Assembly: GCA_964642315.1 (NCBI GenBank)
Contig: CAZXOG010000001.1
Span: 504,604 to 568,603, forward strand
From: JAGVDM01 sp964642315
GTDB taxonomy: Bacteria; Patescibacteriota; Gracilibacteria; Peribacterales; Peribacteraceae
Direction of reading: 5' to 3'
DNA: 64,000 nucleotides
Position 1 is the stretch's first letter. Every line of letters starts with the position of its first letter. Below, piece after piece: positions 43,257 through 51,440 of the stretch. The position numbers and the translations under genes are program-made. Under the pieces are notes generated by a model. That model saw nothing but the letters and a program-made list of their open reading frames with translations. It did no database searches and was not told the DNA's origin.

Positions 43257-44848
43257 GGAGAAGGGGCGACGCTGATGCTGATATGGTACGAAATCGTCGG
43301 CAGGATCGTGCTCCACGGGGGCCAGACCGAAATATCCGCCTGCTCAACCTCTGGAAAGTTCCGCACAATGCGCCGCGCATCCTCTACGTGTTTGCCCATG
43401 ACCGCTTCACGGACGGTCTTCGCAAACCTCGCCCCCATGGGAGTGAGCGGATCGAGCACCGCCTGTTCGGTACCGGAAAGATCCACAGTGAGCTTGATCC
43501 AGGAGAGATCATCGGCGTAATCGATGACGTGGACCACCAGACGATCGAGGCGCACCGATTCCGGCAGCAGGCGCTTGCCTGCCTCCACATGCGTGAGAAG
43601 CTCCTCTTTGAGGAGGGTGAGGATGTACTCCGCGTCATAGCCGAAGGCAGTGAAACTCACCGACCCCTCCACGGGCACAGAGGCAACTTTCTCCCCGACG
43701 AACTGTACAGGGAGCACGAATCCGCTGAACGCATGCGCCGTAAGCTCATCGTAGTAGAGACGCGTGAGAACCTGATCCTTGTGCTCCTGATTGAAGAGGA
43801 GGATTTCTTCATCCACCATCTGGCTCGCAAGTGCCAGAAGCTCCTGCTTGAGGCGCTTCTCCGCAAGCTGCAGATCCTCTTCTCGCAGCACGGTTTCGAA
43901 ACTCGTTAAACCCCCCGTGGCCGCAAGCGGATTTATCGCATACACGAGGAGGCGCTCAGATTCCGCAAGCCCCGGGAAATCCCACCGGAGTCCGGCGGGC
44001 ACGTTGCCGCGCTCACCGATCACCTCTCCGTAAAGATCGAGCGGATCGGCAGTCGCCGTGACGGTCACCTCCTCGCCAGGTTCGAGGAACACCGCATCAT
44101 CGAGACGGAACACCATCCCCGCCTGGTTCGTGAGGCGCGACCCCTTGCGAAGGCTGAACTGCTCACGGGACTCGTTCACGATCTTCATGGGCGTGACCGC
44201 GCTCGTACCGATGAACTCCTTGCTCACCTGGTCGAACGTGATCGCGCGGTCGACGCGGACGGTGATGGGCTTCAGCTCCACCGTACGGACACGGTCGGGG
44301 ATATCCACGAGCGCCCCGGACTGCACGAGGAAGATGTTCGCCGTCTGGCTGATCGTGTCCTCCCGCGGAACGACGACAATATGCGCAGCAGGGAGCAGCC
44401 GGAAGAATACGAAGAGGAAGAGCGCCGTGCTCACACCGACGAGAATCCATATGCGGAGCCTCGGCATGGAGAGCAGCCCCATTGCCTGCAGCCGGGACCG
44501 CAGCTGCTGGCGCCAGAGCTGCGGGGAGAACTCCCGCACGGCATCCTGGAGACGCGGGTTGTTCGCGAGGAGACTACGCAGATCCTCCAGCCGGTCGACG
44601 ACGCGGATCCCCCACTCCCGCGCGGCGGCGGCGACCGCCTTGCTCCGCGTCGCGAGACGCACGCGGCTCAGCTTCGTGAGCGAGGAGAGGAACGCCCTCC
44701 CCTCCTCCGGGTGTCTGAGAAGCAGCTCATCCGCGAGACCAGAGAACACGAGAAGCACCTCGCCATCAGAATCCCGCACGCGCCGGATGAGCACGGTCCA
44801 GGACTCCCCCTCCTCGAGGAACAGCACGGTGAGGAACTTCTCGGACAT
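43253..44848 (-). CDS. Membrane protein with baseplate-J-like domain
   Basis: The 531-residue protein has a cytoplasmic N-terminal domain (about 1-125), one membrane segment (about 133-152) and a large external part. That part includes a baseplate-J/gp47-like beta-rich segment: 'SLRKGSRLTNQAGMVFRL', 'EVTVTATADPLDLYGEVI', 'GERGNVPAG'. Proteins with this combination recur in CPR genomes without any phage tail genes, and their function is unknown. It is translationally coupled to the YdcF-like gene. Confidence 0.65.
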   Translation of the reverse strand: MSEKFLTVLFLEEGESWTVLIRRVRDSDGEVLLVFSGLADELLLRHPEEGRAFLSSLTKLSRVRLATRSKAVAAAAREWGIRVVDRLEDLRSLLANNPRLQDAVREFSPQLWRQQLRSRLQAMGLLSMPRLRIWILVGVSTALFLFVFFRLLPAAHIVVVPREDTISQTANIFLVQSGALVDIPDRVRTVELKPITVRVDRAITFDQVSKEFIGTSAVTPMKIVNESREQFSLRKGSRLTNQAGMVFRLDDAVFLEPGEEVTVTATADPLDLYGEVIGERGNVPAGLRWDFPGLAESERLLVYAINPLAATGGLTSFETVLREEDLQLAEKRLKQELLALASQMVDEEILLFNQEHKDQVLTRLYYDELTAHAFSGFVLPVQFVGEKVASVPVEGSVSFTAFGYDAEYILTLLKEELLTHVEAGKRLLPESVRLDRLVVHVIDYADDLSWIKLTVDLSGTEQAVLDPLTPMGARFAKTVREAVMGKHVEDARRIVRNFPEVEQADISVWPPWSTILPTISYHISISVAPSP

Positions 44849-44956
44849 GGAGAAATCCTGCAGGAACGAGGTAGAACGGCGGGAAGTCTACCACCTTCGG
44901 AGGACAACCGCTCGGGCATCACACTCCGCGCTCGTTCCCGCACAGCGCGGAACGCG

Positions 44957-46159
44957 TCATTTCTTGCCCTTCCGCTTCGCCTCCAGAGCCACGAGCGCCG
45001 GGAGCTCCTTGCCGGAGAGGAACTCGAGCATCGCACCGCCCCCCGTGCTCACGAATGTGTACGACGAGAGCGGGTATTTGTAGCGCACGTGGAAGTCGAT
45101 CGTGTCGCCTCCGCCGATCACCACCGTTGCGCCGCGCTTGGCTGCCGCGGCGACGGCCTCGGCAATCCTCTTCGTCCCGTGGGAGAAGCGGTTGTACTCG
45201 TAGAGCCCAAGCGGCCCGTTCCAGATGATCGTCTTGGCCTTCCCCACGACTTGCAGGTACCGCTCGATCGTCACCTTGCCGACATCGAAAATCTTCATGT
45301 CTCCCACGATATCCTCCACGGGGAGATTGAGCTTCTGCGCCTCTTCCGACGGTGCGGAGGCCACAACGGCGTCGCGGGGGACGTGCACCCTGGATTTCCC
45401 CTTCTTCTCGCTCTCGAGCATGATCTCCTGCGCCGTCTCCACGAACTGTTCCTCGTACTTCGACTCGCCGATATCGAACCCCCTCGCCGCGATGAAGGTA
45501 TTGGCAATGCAGCCGCCAAGGAGAACATCATCGCCCCTGTCGAGGAACCGCTCGATCACCGGCACCTTGGTTTCCATCTTCGCGCCGCTGATGATGAGCA
45601 GGACCGGGTGCGCCGGTTTCTTCTCCACTGCGGAGAGGTGCTGCACTTCCTCCGCAAGCTGGAACCCCGCGTACGCAGGCAGGATTGCCGGCACGCCGAC
45701 CATGCTCGCATCCGCGCGGTGGCAGTTCGTGAACGCATCGTTCACGTACAGATCGGCGAGGGACGCAAGAACTTTGGCGAATTTCGGGTCGTTCTCCTTC
45801 TCCCCTTTCTCGAAACGGAGGTTCTCGAGGAGCAGCACCTCGCCTGGCTTGAGGGCCTTGGCGAGCGCAGCAGTCTCATCACCAACGCAACGATCGGCAA
45901 AATGCACGGTGGCCTTGAGGAGCTTTTTGAGCACCGGGACAAGCGGCTTCTGGCTGAACGCCGGATCAACGCCTTTCGGCCGCCCCTGATGCGCCATGAT
46001 GACGAGCGACGCGCCGGCATCCAGGATGTGCCGCATCGTGGGAAGGATGGCTTTGATGCGTGAGGCATCCGCCACCTTGCCCTTCTCGAGAGGCACGTCG
46101 AATCCTGCGCGCAGGAGAACCCGTTTCCCCTTGAGCTTTGCTTCGCGGATGTGCTTCAT
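44957..46159 (-). CDS. pgk: Phosphoglycerate kinase
   Basis: The 400-residue enzyme has the N-terminal 'KRVLLRAGFDVPLE', 'SLVIMAHQGRPKG', 'NLRFEKGEKEND' and the C-terminal nucleotide site 'IIWNGPLGLYEY' and 'VIGGGDTIDF'. In the usual R-x-D-x-N-V-P and S-x-L-G-R-P motifs, N is replaced (FDVP) and L-G by Q-G (HQGRP). TACCAT (46166-46171) ends 6 nt before ATG 46159. It makes ATP and 3-phosphoglycerate in glycolysis. Confidence 0.95.
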   Translation of the reverse strand: MKHIREAKLKGKRVLLRAGFDVPLEKGKVADASRIKAILPTMRHILDAGASLVIMAHQGRPKGVDPAFSQKPLVPVLKKLLKATVHFADRCVGDETAALAKALKPGEVLLLENLRFEKGEKENDPKFAKVLASLADLYVNDAFTNCHRADASMVGVPAILPAYAGFQLAEEVQHLSAVEKKPAHPVLLIISGAKMETKVPVIERFLDRGDDVLLGGCIANTFIAARGFDIGESKYEEQFVETAQEIMLESEKKGKSRVHVPRDAVVASAPSEEAQKLNLPVEDIVGDMKIFDVGKVTIERYLQVVGKAKTIIWNGPLGLYEYNRFSHGTKRIAEAVAAAAKRGATVVIGGGDTIDFHVRYKYPLSSYTFVSTGGGAMLEFLSGKELPALVALEAKRKGKK

Positions 46160-46217
46160 GCCCCCATGGTAGGGGATGCAGGGGGAGAGTGCGATTGACG
46201 CAGGGGAGAGAAAGAAT

Positions 46218-46243
46218 ATGGAACAATTGATCCATTGTTCCAT
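46218..46243 (-). terminator. Hairpin between the AroE-like gene and pgk (ATTGTTCCAT family)
   Basis: A perfect 10-bp stem (46218-46227 with 46234-46243) with a 6-nt loop. The same arm sequence occurs at 30280-30324. Confidence 0.5.
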
Positions 46244-46267
46244 TGTGACATTGCCATAGGAGACACT

Positions 46268-46639
46268 TCACACAAGCTTCGCGAGAACACGATCCGGATC
46301 GGTATCGCCGTCCACGAAAAAACCGGTGAACACGCCGCCGCGGTTCACGACGACGTCCGCCTTCCCCGCGACACGCGCACGATCGTCCACCCGGTCAAGG
46401 AGCGGGAGCACCGCATGCCGGAGTGCCGGACCGACGAGGTAGAGACGGCGGTCGAAGTGCAGCATCTCGCTCAAGCGCTCCGGAAGTTCCCCTGCCGACG
46501 CCGGATACCGGTGCATCGAGGCATCCATTCCCCGTTCGCGGAACATGCCGTTCCAGGAGCGGAGAATCGCAGAAGAATCGGGATGTGCGCCAAGAATGCC
46601 GAAGAGTTCTCGCTCGGCGGACGTGCGTGGCCGGGTCAT
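46268..46639 (-). CDS. Degenerate shikimate-dehydrogenase substrate-domain-like protein
   Basis: The 123-residue protein aligns along its whole length with the N-terminal, shikimate-binding domain of AroE: 'ELFGILGAHPDSSAILRSWN' for the L-x-G-x-P-x-x-H-S-x-S-P start, 'LPLLDRVDDRARVAGKAD' for the helix before the A-V-N-T motif, and 'VVVNRGGVFTGFFVDGD' for the N-T-D-G end. The NVTIPHK lysine and the NTDG Asn/Thr are gone, and there is no NADP domain. It is probably not an active dehydrogenase. The similarity is by eye. TATCAT (46646-46651) ends 6 nt before ATG 46639. Confidence 0.55.
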   Translation of the reverse strand: MTRPRTSAERELFGILGAHPDSSAILRSWNGMFRERGMDASMHRYPASAGELPERLSEMLHFDRRLYLVGPALRHAVLPLLDRVDDRARVAGKADVVVNRGGVFTGFFVDGDTDPDRVLAKLV

Positions 46640-46644
46640 GGAGG

Positions 46645-46651
46645 TATGATA
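46645..46651. promoter_or_regulatory. Overlapping divergent -10 boxes
   Basis: Within a 17-bp gap between two opposed ATGs, TATGATA supplies TATGAT on the plus strand (46645-46650, 6 nt before ATG 46657) and TATCAT on the minus strand (46646-46651, 6 nt before ATG 46639). Confidence 0.65.
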
Positions 46652-46656
46652 CCCGC

Positions 46657-47715
46657 ATGCCGGCCGCGCATCTCCTCACGGCACCGCTCCTCGCGTTCAC
46701 CGCCTGCGCGGCGCTGCACTGGATGGCACGCGCCGTCTTCCCCGCAGTCGGCCTGCTGGATTATCCGCAGAGGTACGGCCTCTCGCGCAAGCGGCTCCCC
46801 TACCCCACCGGCATCCTCGCGGTCATCACGTTCCTCGGAGCAGTCGCCGCGTTTGCGCCTCCGGACACACAGCTCACTGGCGTCGCACTCGGGAGCGCGC
46901 TCCTCGCGTTCGTGTGCTTCCTCGACGACCGCATGCAGCTCCCCGCGCTCGCCCGGCTCTCGGTGCAGATCGCCGTGGCGCTCGTGATCTTCCTCCTCGG
47001 CACACGGATCTACACCATCACGAACCCGCTTGTCGCGGAAGGCATCCTGGATCTGGATAACTGGGTCATCATCTCCCCGATGTTCGCGAATCCCCCCGTG
47101 CTGAGCGGGCTCTTCACGGTGCTCTGGCTGCTCCTGACGATCAACGCGCTCAACTGGTTCGACGGCATCCCGGGGCAGGTCTCGTTGCTCTCCCTCATCG
47201 GCTTCCTCACGATCGGCCTCCTCGCGATAAGCCCGCGCGTGGAACACCTCGACCCGGCGGGACAGGCGGCGCTGGCACAGCTGGCCTTCACGCTCGCGGG
47301 GATCGCGGCGGCAGGGCTGCTCTTCGATTTCCCACCAGCCAAAGTGCTCATGGGCGACACGGGAGCGATGTTCTTCGGCCTGCTCCTCGGCGTGCTCACG
47401 ATCTACGCCGGCGGCAAGGTGGCGACTGCCTTCCTCGTGCTCGGCGTGCCGCTCATCGACAGCGCCATCGTCATCGTACGGCGCCTCGCCTCCGGCCGAT
47501 CGCCGCTCAGTGGCAGCAGCGACGGCGAGCACCTGCACCACCTGCTCCTCGCGCGCGGATGGAGCGAGCGTCAGGTCGTGCTCCTGTCGGCAGCCATCGG
47601 AACCGTCTTCGGTTCCATGGCGCTCTTCCTCTCCACGCAGGGGAAATTTCTCGCGGCGCTCCTGCTCCTTGCCCTCATGATCGGCTTGCACTTCTATGCG
47701 AAGAAAAACAACTAG
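46657..47715 (+). CDS. WecA/TagO-like undecaprenyl-phosphate glycosylphosphotransferase
   Basis: The 352-residue polytopic membrane protein of the MraY/WecA superfamily has 'AFVCFLDDRMQLPALAR' (catalytic Asp pair), 'LNWFDGIPG', 'KVLMGDTGAMFFG' and the late 'GEHLHHLLLARG' His motif. It probably transfers a HexNAc-1-phosphate to undecaprenyl phosphate to start a surface glycan. It differs from MraY, which is present at 16351. The ATG is 6 nt after TATGAT. Confidence 0.85.
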   Translation: MPAAHLLTAPLLAFTACAALHWMARAVFPAVGLLDYPQRYGLSRKRLPYPTGILAVITFLGAVAAFAPPDTQLTGVALGSALLAFVCFLDDRMQLPALARLSVQIAVALVIFLLGTRIYTITNPLVAEGILDLDNWVIISPMFANPPVLSGLFTVLWLLLTINALNWFDGIPGQVSLLSLIGFLTIGLLAISPRVEHLDPAGQAALAQLAFTLAGIAAAGLLFDFPPAKVLMGDTGAMFFGLLLGVLTIYAGGKVATAFLVLGVPLIDSAIVIVRRLASGRSPLSGSSDGEHLHHLLLARGWSERQVVLLSAAIGTVFGSMALFLSTQGKFLAALLLLALMIGLHFYAKKNN

Positions 47716-47716
47716 C

Positions 47717-47731
47717 GGATAGCCACTATCC
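47717..47731 (+). terminator. Small hairpin after the WecA-like gene
   Basis: GGATAG-CCA-CTATCC forms a 6-bp stem right after the stop codon. It is weak and lacks a T-run. Confidence 0.3.
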
Positions 47732-47762
47732 ACTTTCCGCCCGCCGCTCCCCCGCTCCTGTG

Positions 47763-48092
47763 ATGCTCTTCCACCTCATCGTCTACGTGCCGGCCAACGC
47801 AGCCGATACCGTCCGCAACGCAATGGCGGAAACGGGAGCAGGCAGAATCGGCAACTACGACAGTTGCTCTTTCTCGATGCGGGGAACCGGCCGGTTCCGC
47901 CCGAACGAGCAGGCTCATCCCGCCATCGGAAAAACCGGCGTGACCGAAGCTGTGGAGGAAGAACGCATCGAAGCGGTTGTGGCAGAAGAACTGCTGCCAG
48001 CAGTGCTGCGAGCGGTCACTGCTGCGCACCCCTACGAGGAACCGGCGATCCACGTGCTGCCCATGCGCGATTACCACGAGTGGATGGCTTAG
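47763..48092 (+). CDS. NIF3/YbgI middle-domain-like protein
   Basis: The 109-residue protein matches the PII/CutA-like insert domain of NIF3-family proteins: 'GAGRIGNYDSCSFSMRGTGR', 'ERIEAVVAEELLPAVLRAV' and the terminal 'HPYEEPAIHVLP'. The metal-binding flanks of full NIF3 proteins are absent, so it is a stand-alone domain. Such single-domain proteins exist in other bacteria, but their function is unknown. Confidence 0.75.
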   Translation: MLFHLIVYVPANAADTVRNAMAETGAGRIGNYDSCSFSMRGTGRFRPNEQAHPAIGKTGVTEAVEEERIEAVVAEELLPAVLRAVTAAHPYEEPAIHVLPMRDYHEWMA

Positions 48093-48186
48093 GGATAGGG
48101 ATTAGGATCATCGGGCTGGGGCTGGGAAGACTTTGAAACTTGGAAGCCCGGAGGCTTTGGAGTTTCCCCTAACCCCAGACCTGACT

Positions 48187-49728
48187 CTACGGCTTGTACG
48201 GCATCGGCGACGCCAGCACGTTGAATGGTTGCACCTGGATCACGAGCGTGCGCTGGCCGCGCGGGAGCACCTGCACCGTCGCCTTGCCCCTGGTGAAATC
48301 CCGCTCTTTGAGCACCACCGGACGGAACTCCGCCGCGCCGAACGCGGCACGCAGATACAGATCCTGCATCCACGCAGACACCTGTGTGAGCGGCCTGCCG
48401 TCTTCGCCAAGAAGAGTGACTGTCACCGTCTCCCACCCGCGTCCCGCGAAGGAGCCGTCGTGCGTGACCGCGACGGAAGCCACAGTTCCGGCGGCACTGG
48501 AGGCTTGCGCCGTCGCCACGCCCTCTGCATCGGCCGTCACGACGGTCTCGCGATTCGTGATGACCGCATCTGTCGCGTTCTGCTGCACAACTGTCCGGCT
48601 TTCCTGCTCCTGCTGCACCGCAGGCGTTGCGTACCGCATGCGGGAGAGGCGGGTACGCGCACGCTCGGCAGTGCGCGTGCGCAGGCGGGCGATGCGCGTG
48701 GAGAGCGAGAGGCCCGCCTCAGATTGCACTGTCGTCTTATCCGGGACTTTCCCTGCGGAAGAGGAGCTCCCGCCCTGTTGGTATCCCGTGGTGCCATCCG
48801 AAGTCGCAACGAGCGTCGGAGCAGCGTAGTTCGCCTGCACGTAGAGCATGGGGCTCACCGTAAAGAGCAGCACGCGGTCCTTCCCAAGCCCACCATTCAC
48901 AGCGGCATTCGTGGATGAGAAGCCGGCCGCACGCAGCTCCGCCGTGGTAAACGGCCAGTAGGGATGCCACGGAGCATCCTCGCGATCGATCTGGAAGTGC
49001 AGGTGCGGACCGCTGGCGTTGCCGGTCTGACCGGAGAGCGCGATGCGCTCGCCTTTCTGCACCACCATGCCCTCCTCCACCAGCACGGCACTCAAGTGCG
49101 CGTACGCCGAGTAGAGCGTCACGGACCGGCGCGGCTTTGCGGGATCGGGAACATTCGGGTGACGCAGAACGACGACTTTGCCGAACCCGCTGTCCTCCCT
49201 CACCTCGGAAACGATGCCATTCGCAATCGCCCGAACTGGGGTACCAACCGGCACGCGGATATCCACCGCAGGATGGGAACCGTCGCCGTCGCCACCGGTC
49301 GCGTACGCCCCGTCGTAGCCAACGGAGTACACCTGACCGATCGAGGATTCCTCCAGGTGCTCGCTCTGCGAAGAAGGATTGTACGGAGGCAACGGCACTA
49401 GGAGATCCTCCGGCACCTGCTTGAACGTGTGCACGTGTGGATCGCCGCCGTACTTGAGTGCCCACTCACGGTAATTCGGAACCTTCTCGATGGGGGAAAC
49501 GACGCCGGTGTACGCGATGTACGCGTCGCTCCCCTCCCCCCACACGGAAGCCCAGAAGACGTACCAGCCGTGCTGCCCCACCATGTTGCCCACGAGGAAC
49601 GCAACGATGGAGAGCGTCGCAATCCAGAAGGAAGACCTCTGCGCGAGAAAGACGATCGCATGCGGTTCTCTGCGCCTGTAGAGAGGTGTATGGTGGAAGC
49701 GCACCTTCGGTGGTCGCTTTGTTCGCAT
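48187..49728 (-). CDS. Membrane-anchored M23-family metallopeptidase
   Basis: The 513-residue protein has an N-terminal membrane segment (about residues 33-52) and a LytM/M23 domain with zinc ligands H152 and D156 (HPAVD), H242 and H244 (PHLHF) plus H211. A long C-terminal beta-rich extension includes a Gln/Ser/Thr-rich part around residues 360-430. It likely cuts peptidoglycan cross-bridges. A TATAAT (minus strand, 49751-49756) lies 22 nt before ATG 49728. It is divergent from the TsaE-HD gene. Confidence 0.88.
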   Translation of the reverse strand: MRTKRPPKVRFHHTPLYRRREPHAIVFLAQRSSFWIATLSIVAFLVGNMVGQHGWYVFWASVWGEGSDAYIAYTGVVSPIEKVPNYREWALKYGGDPHVHTFKQVPEDLLVPLPPYNPSSQSEHLEESSIGQVYSVGYDGAYATGGDGDGSHPAVDIRVPVGTPVRAIANGIVSEVREDSGFGKVVVLRHPNVPDPAKPRRSVTLYSAYAHLSAVLVEEGMVVQKGERIALSGQTGNASGPHLHFQIDREDAPWHPYWPFTTAELRAAGFSSTNAAVNGGLGKDRVLLFTVSPMLYVQANYAAPTLVATSDGTTGYQQGGSSSSAGKVPDKTTVQSEAGLSLSTRIARLRTRTAERARTRLSRMRYATPAVQQEQESRTVVQQNATDAVITNRETVVTADAEGVATAQASSAAGTVASVAVTHDGSFAGRGWETVTVTLLGEDGRPLTQVSAWMQDLYLRAAFGAAEFRPVVLKERDFTRGKATVQVLPRGQRTLVIQVQPFNVLASPMPYKP

Positions 49729-49778
49729 GAGTGGTGTTTGTATCGTTACTATTATAGAATATTTTACGAAATTAGACA

Positions 49779-50780
49779 ATGGCTGAGCGCATTGAAATTC
49801 GGCTCCAAAATCACGAAGAAACGCTGTCCTGTGGCCGTAAACTTGCAGAGTCGCTCTACGAACCCGCCCCAACGATCCTGCTCACCGGGGAACTCGGTGC
49901 CGGGAAGACGACCTTCCTCCAGGGATTCGCGGAAGGCCTCGGAATCCCCAACCGTATCACGAGCCCAACCTTCGCGCTGGAACAGCAGTACCGCACGCAG
50001 GAATGGGGGGAACTCCTCCACCTCGATCTCTACCGGCTGTCGCCGCGGGACGCGCAGGAACTCGTGGCGCATTCGGATGAACACGACGGACTGCGCTGCA
50101 TCGAATGGGCGGACCGCCTTGCCCGCGCGCCGGGCAAACCGCGCATCAGGATTCACCTCGCAGAGGAGGACAACGGCAGAATGCTCTCGGCGGATTTCGA
50201 GGACGTCAGAATTCCCGGCCGGGAAGATGTGGAGACCTGGCGAAAGGAAATGCAGCTCCCGCAGAACATCGCCGGACACTGCGATGCTGTTGCGGACTTC
50301 TGCGACATGCTTTCGGCAAAGCTCTTGATGCGCGGCGACATTGTCCGCCCACGTGCGCTGCGGCGTGCCGCGGAAGTGCACGACATGCTGCGGTTCCTGG
50401 ATTTCCATCCCGGTTCCGCACACTTAAACCGCGACATCACCGAAGCACAGCGCGAGCATTGGCGCAGTGTCGCCGGAAAATTCGCCGGAATGGGCCACGA
50501 GGCAGGGTGCGCCGCATTCCTGCGGGAACGCGGATATCCGGCAATTGCCGCCATCGCGGAGTCGCATGGCCTGCGGGGAGCGGAACCGCGGACGATCGAA
50601 CAACGCCTGCTCTTCTACGCGGACAAGCGCGTGCGGTTCACTGAAGTCGTGAGCCTGGAAGAACGCTTCCGCGACTTCCGGCAGCGCTACGCGAACGGCA
50701 AGGAAACGCCGCAGTCACGGCAGTGGCACCGTGAATGTGAGGCACTCGAACGGTCGCTCTTCCCCGAGGGGGCTCCGTAG
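49779..50780 (+). CDS. tsaE: TsaE-HD domain fusion protein
   Basis: Residues 1-150 are TsaE, the ATPase that drives t6A37 tRNA modification: P-loop 'LTGELGAGKTTFLQGF', 'RITSPTFALEQQY' and 'LHLDLYRL' with 'CIEWADRL'. Residues of about 160-333 form an HD-type phosphohydrolase domain: 'GHCDAVADFCDMLSAKL', the HD pair in 'AAEVHDMLRFLDF', 'MGHEAGCAAFLRERGYP' and 'ESHG'. TsaE is normally a free protein of about 150 residues, so the fusion is unusual. A TAGAAT (49755-49760) lies 18 nt before the ATG. Confidence 0.8.
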   Translation: MAERIEIRLQNHEETLSCGRKLAESLYEPAPTILLTGELGAGKTTFLQGFAEGLGIPNRITSPTFALEQQYRTQEWGELLHLDLYRLSPRDAQELVAHSDEHDGLRCIEWADRLARAPGKPRIRIHLAEEDNGRMLSADFEDVRIPGREDVETWRKEMQLPQNIAGHCDAVADFCDMLSAKLLMRGDIVRPRALRRAAEVHDMLRFLDFHPGSAHLNRDITEAQREHWRSVAGKFAGMGHEAGCAAFLRERGYPAIAAIAESHGLRGAEPRTIEQRLLFYADKRVRFTEVVSLEERFRDFRQRYANGKETPQSRQWHRECEALERSLFPEGAP

Positions 50781-50790
50781 GGGAAACCTG

Positions 50791-51387
50791 TTACGCCGCA
50801 CCCGGCATCAGCTCCGCGAGGATCACGATGCCGATCACGCGCGGTTCGGCACCGGTGAACTGCGGCGCGAATGCGAGGAGCAGTGCGCACGCCGCGATTG
50901 TCGCAACGTAGAACCGGTCGCAGAACGTGAACCCGCGGTGTGCATCCGGACGCACGCGTTCGACGAAGTGCAGCGTCTCCGCAATGATCTTCAGCGAACC
51001 TTCGAAGAGATCGGAACTCTTCGCGAGGAACAGGACGAACCCCAGGAGCGATGCCTCGGCACGGAGAACGCCGCTCATTCCCACGATTCCTACCATGTGG
51101 TGCACGTACACGGAGAACGCGAGAGCGACGGCGAAGAGCGTGCATTCGATGAGGTTTTCATGGAACGCGGCAAGGAGCGGAATCCATGCGCCGCGCCGCG
51201 CCTGCCAGCGGAACTTGAGGACATCGAGGGCAACATGAAGGCATACGACGACCGCAAAAGCCCCGAGGTTCAGAAAGAACGCGGCGCACAGCGTGAGCAC
51301 GAGGTACGCGACGTAGAATGCCGGCAGCCTGTCGTGCCCATCGATGAACGCTCGCACGCGCGCAGCAACAGAGTATTCGGAGTGCAT
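50791..51387 (-). CDS. Multi-pass membrane protein of unknown function
   Basis: The 198-residue product has about five hydrophobic segments (roughly 23-55, 70-95, 110-122, 160-177, 182-196) and Arg-rich loops ('RWQARRGAW'). No family is recognised. The promoter is strong: TATAAT (51396-51401), 8 nt before the ATG, with TTGTAC 17 bp further upstream. It is convergent with the TsaE-HD gene. Confidence 0.7.
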   Translation of the reverse strand: MHSEYSVAARVRAFIDGHDRLPAFYVAYLVLTLCAAFFLNLGAFAVVVCLHVALDVLKFRWQARRGAWIPLLAAFHENLIECTLFAVALAFSVYVHHMVGIVGMSGVLRAEASLLGFVLFLAKSSDLFEGSLKIIAETLHFVERVRPDAHRGFTFCDRFYVATIAACALLLAFAPQFTGAEPRVIGIVILAELMPGAA

Positions 51388-51395
51388 TTGGAATT

Positions 51396-51424
51396 ATTAT
51401 ACAATAAAATTTGTTTACGTACAA
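51396..51424 (-). promoter_or_regulatory. Consensus leaderless promoter
   Basis: TTGTAC (51419-51424), 17 bp, TATAAT (51396-51401), 8 nt to the ATG at 51387, on the minus strand in an AT-rich gap. Confidence 0.65.
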
Positions 51425-51440
51425 TTACTATAAATGGCTT

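Noticed and set aside
43253..44848. Prophage remnant, based on the baseplate-J-like domain
   Set aside because: The protein has a membrane anchor and a cytoplasmic domain, its neighbours are ydcF-like and pgk, and no capsid, tail or lysis genes are present.
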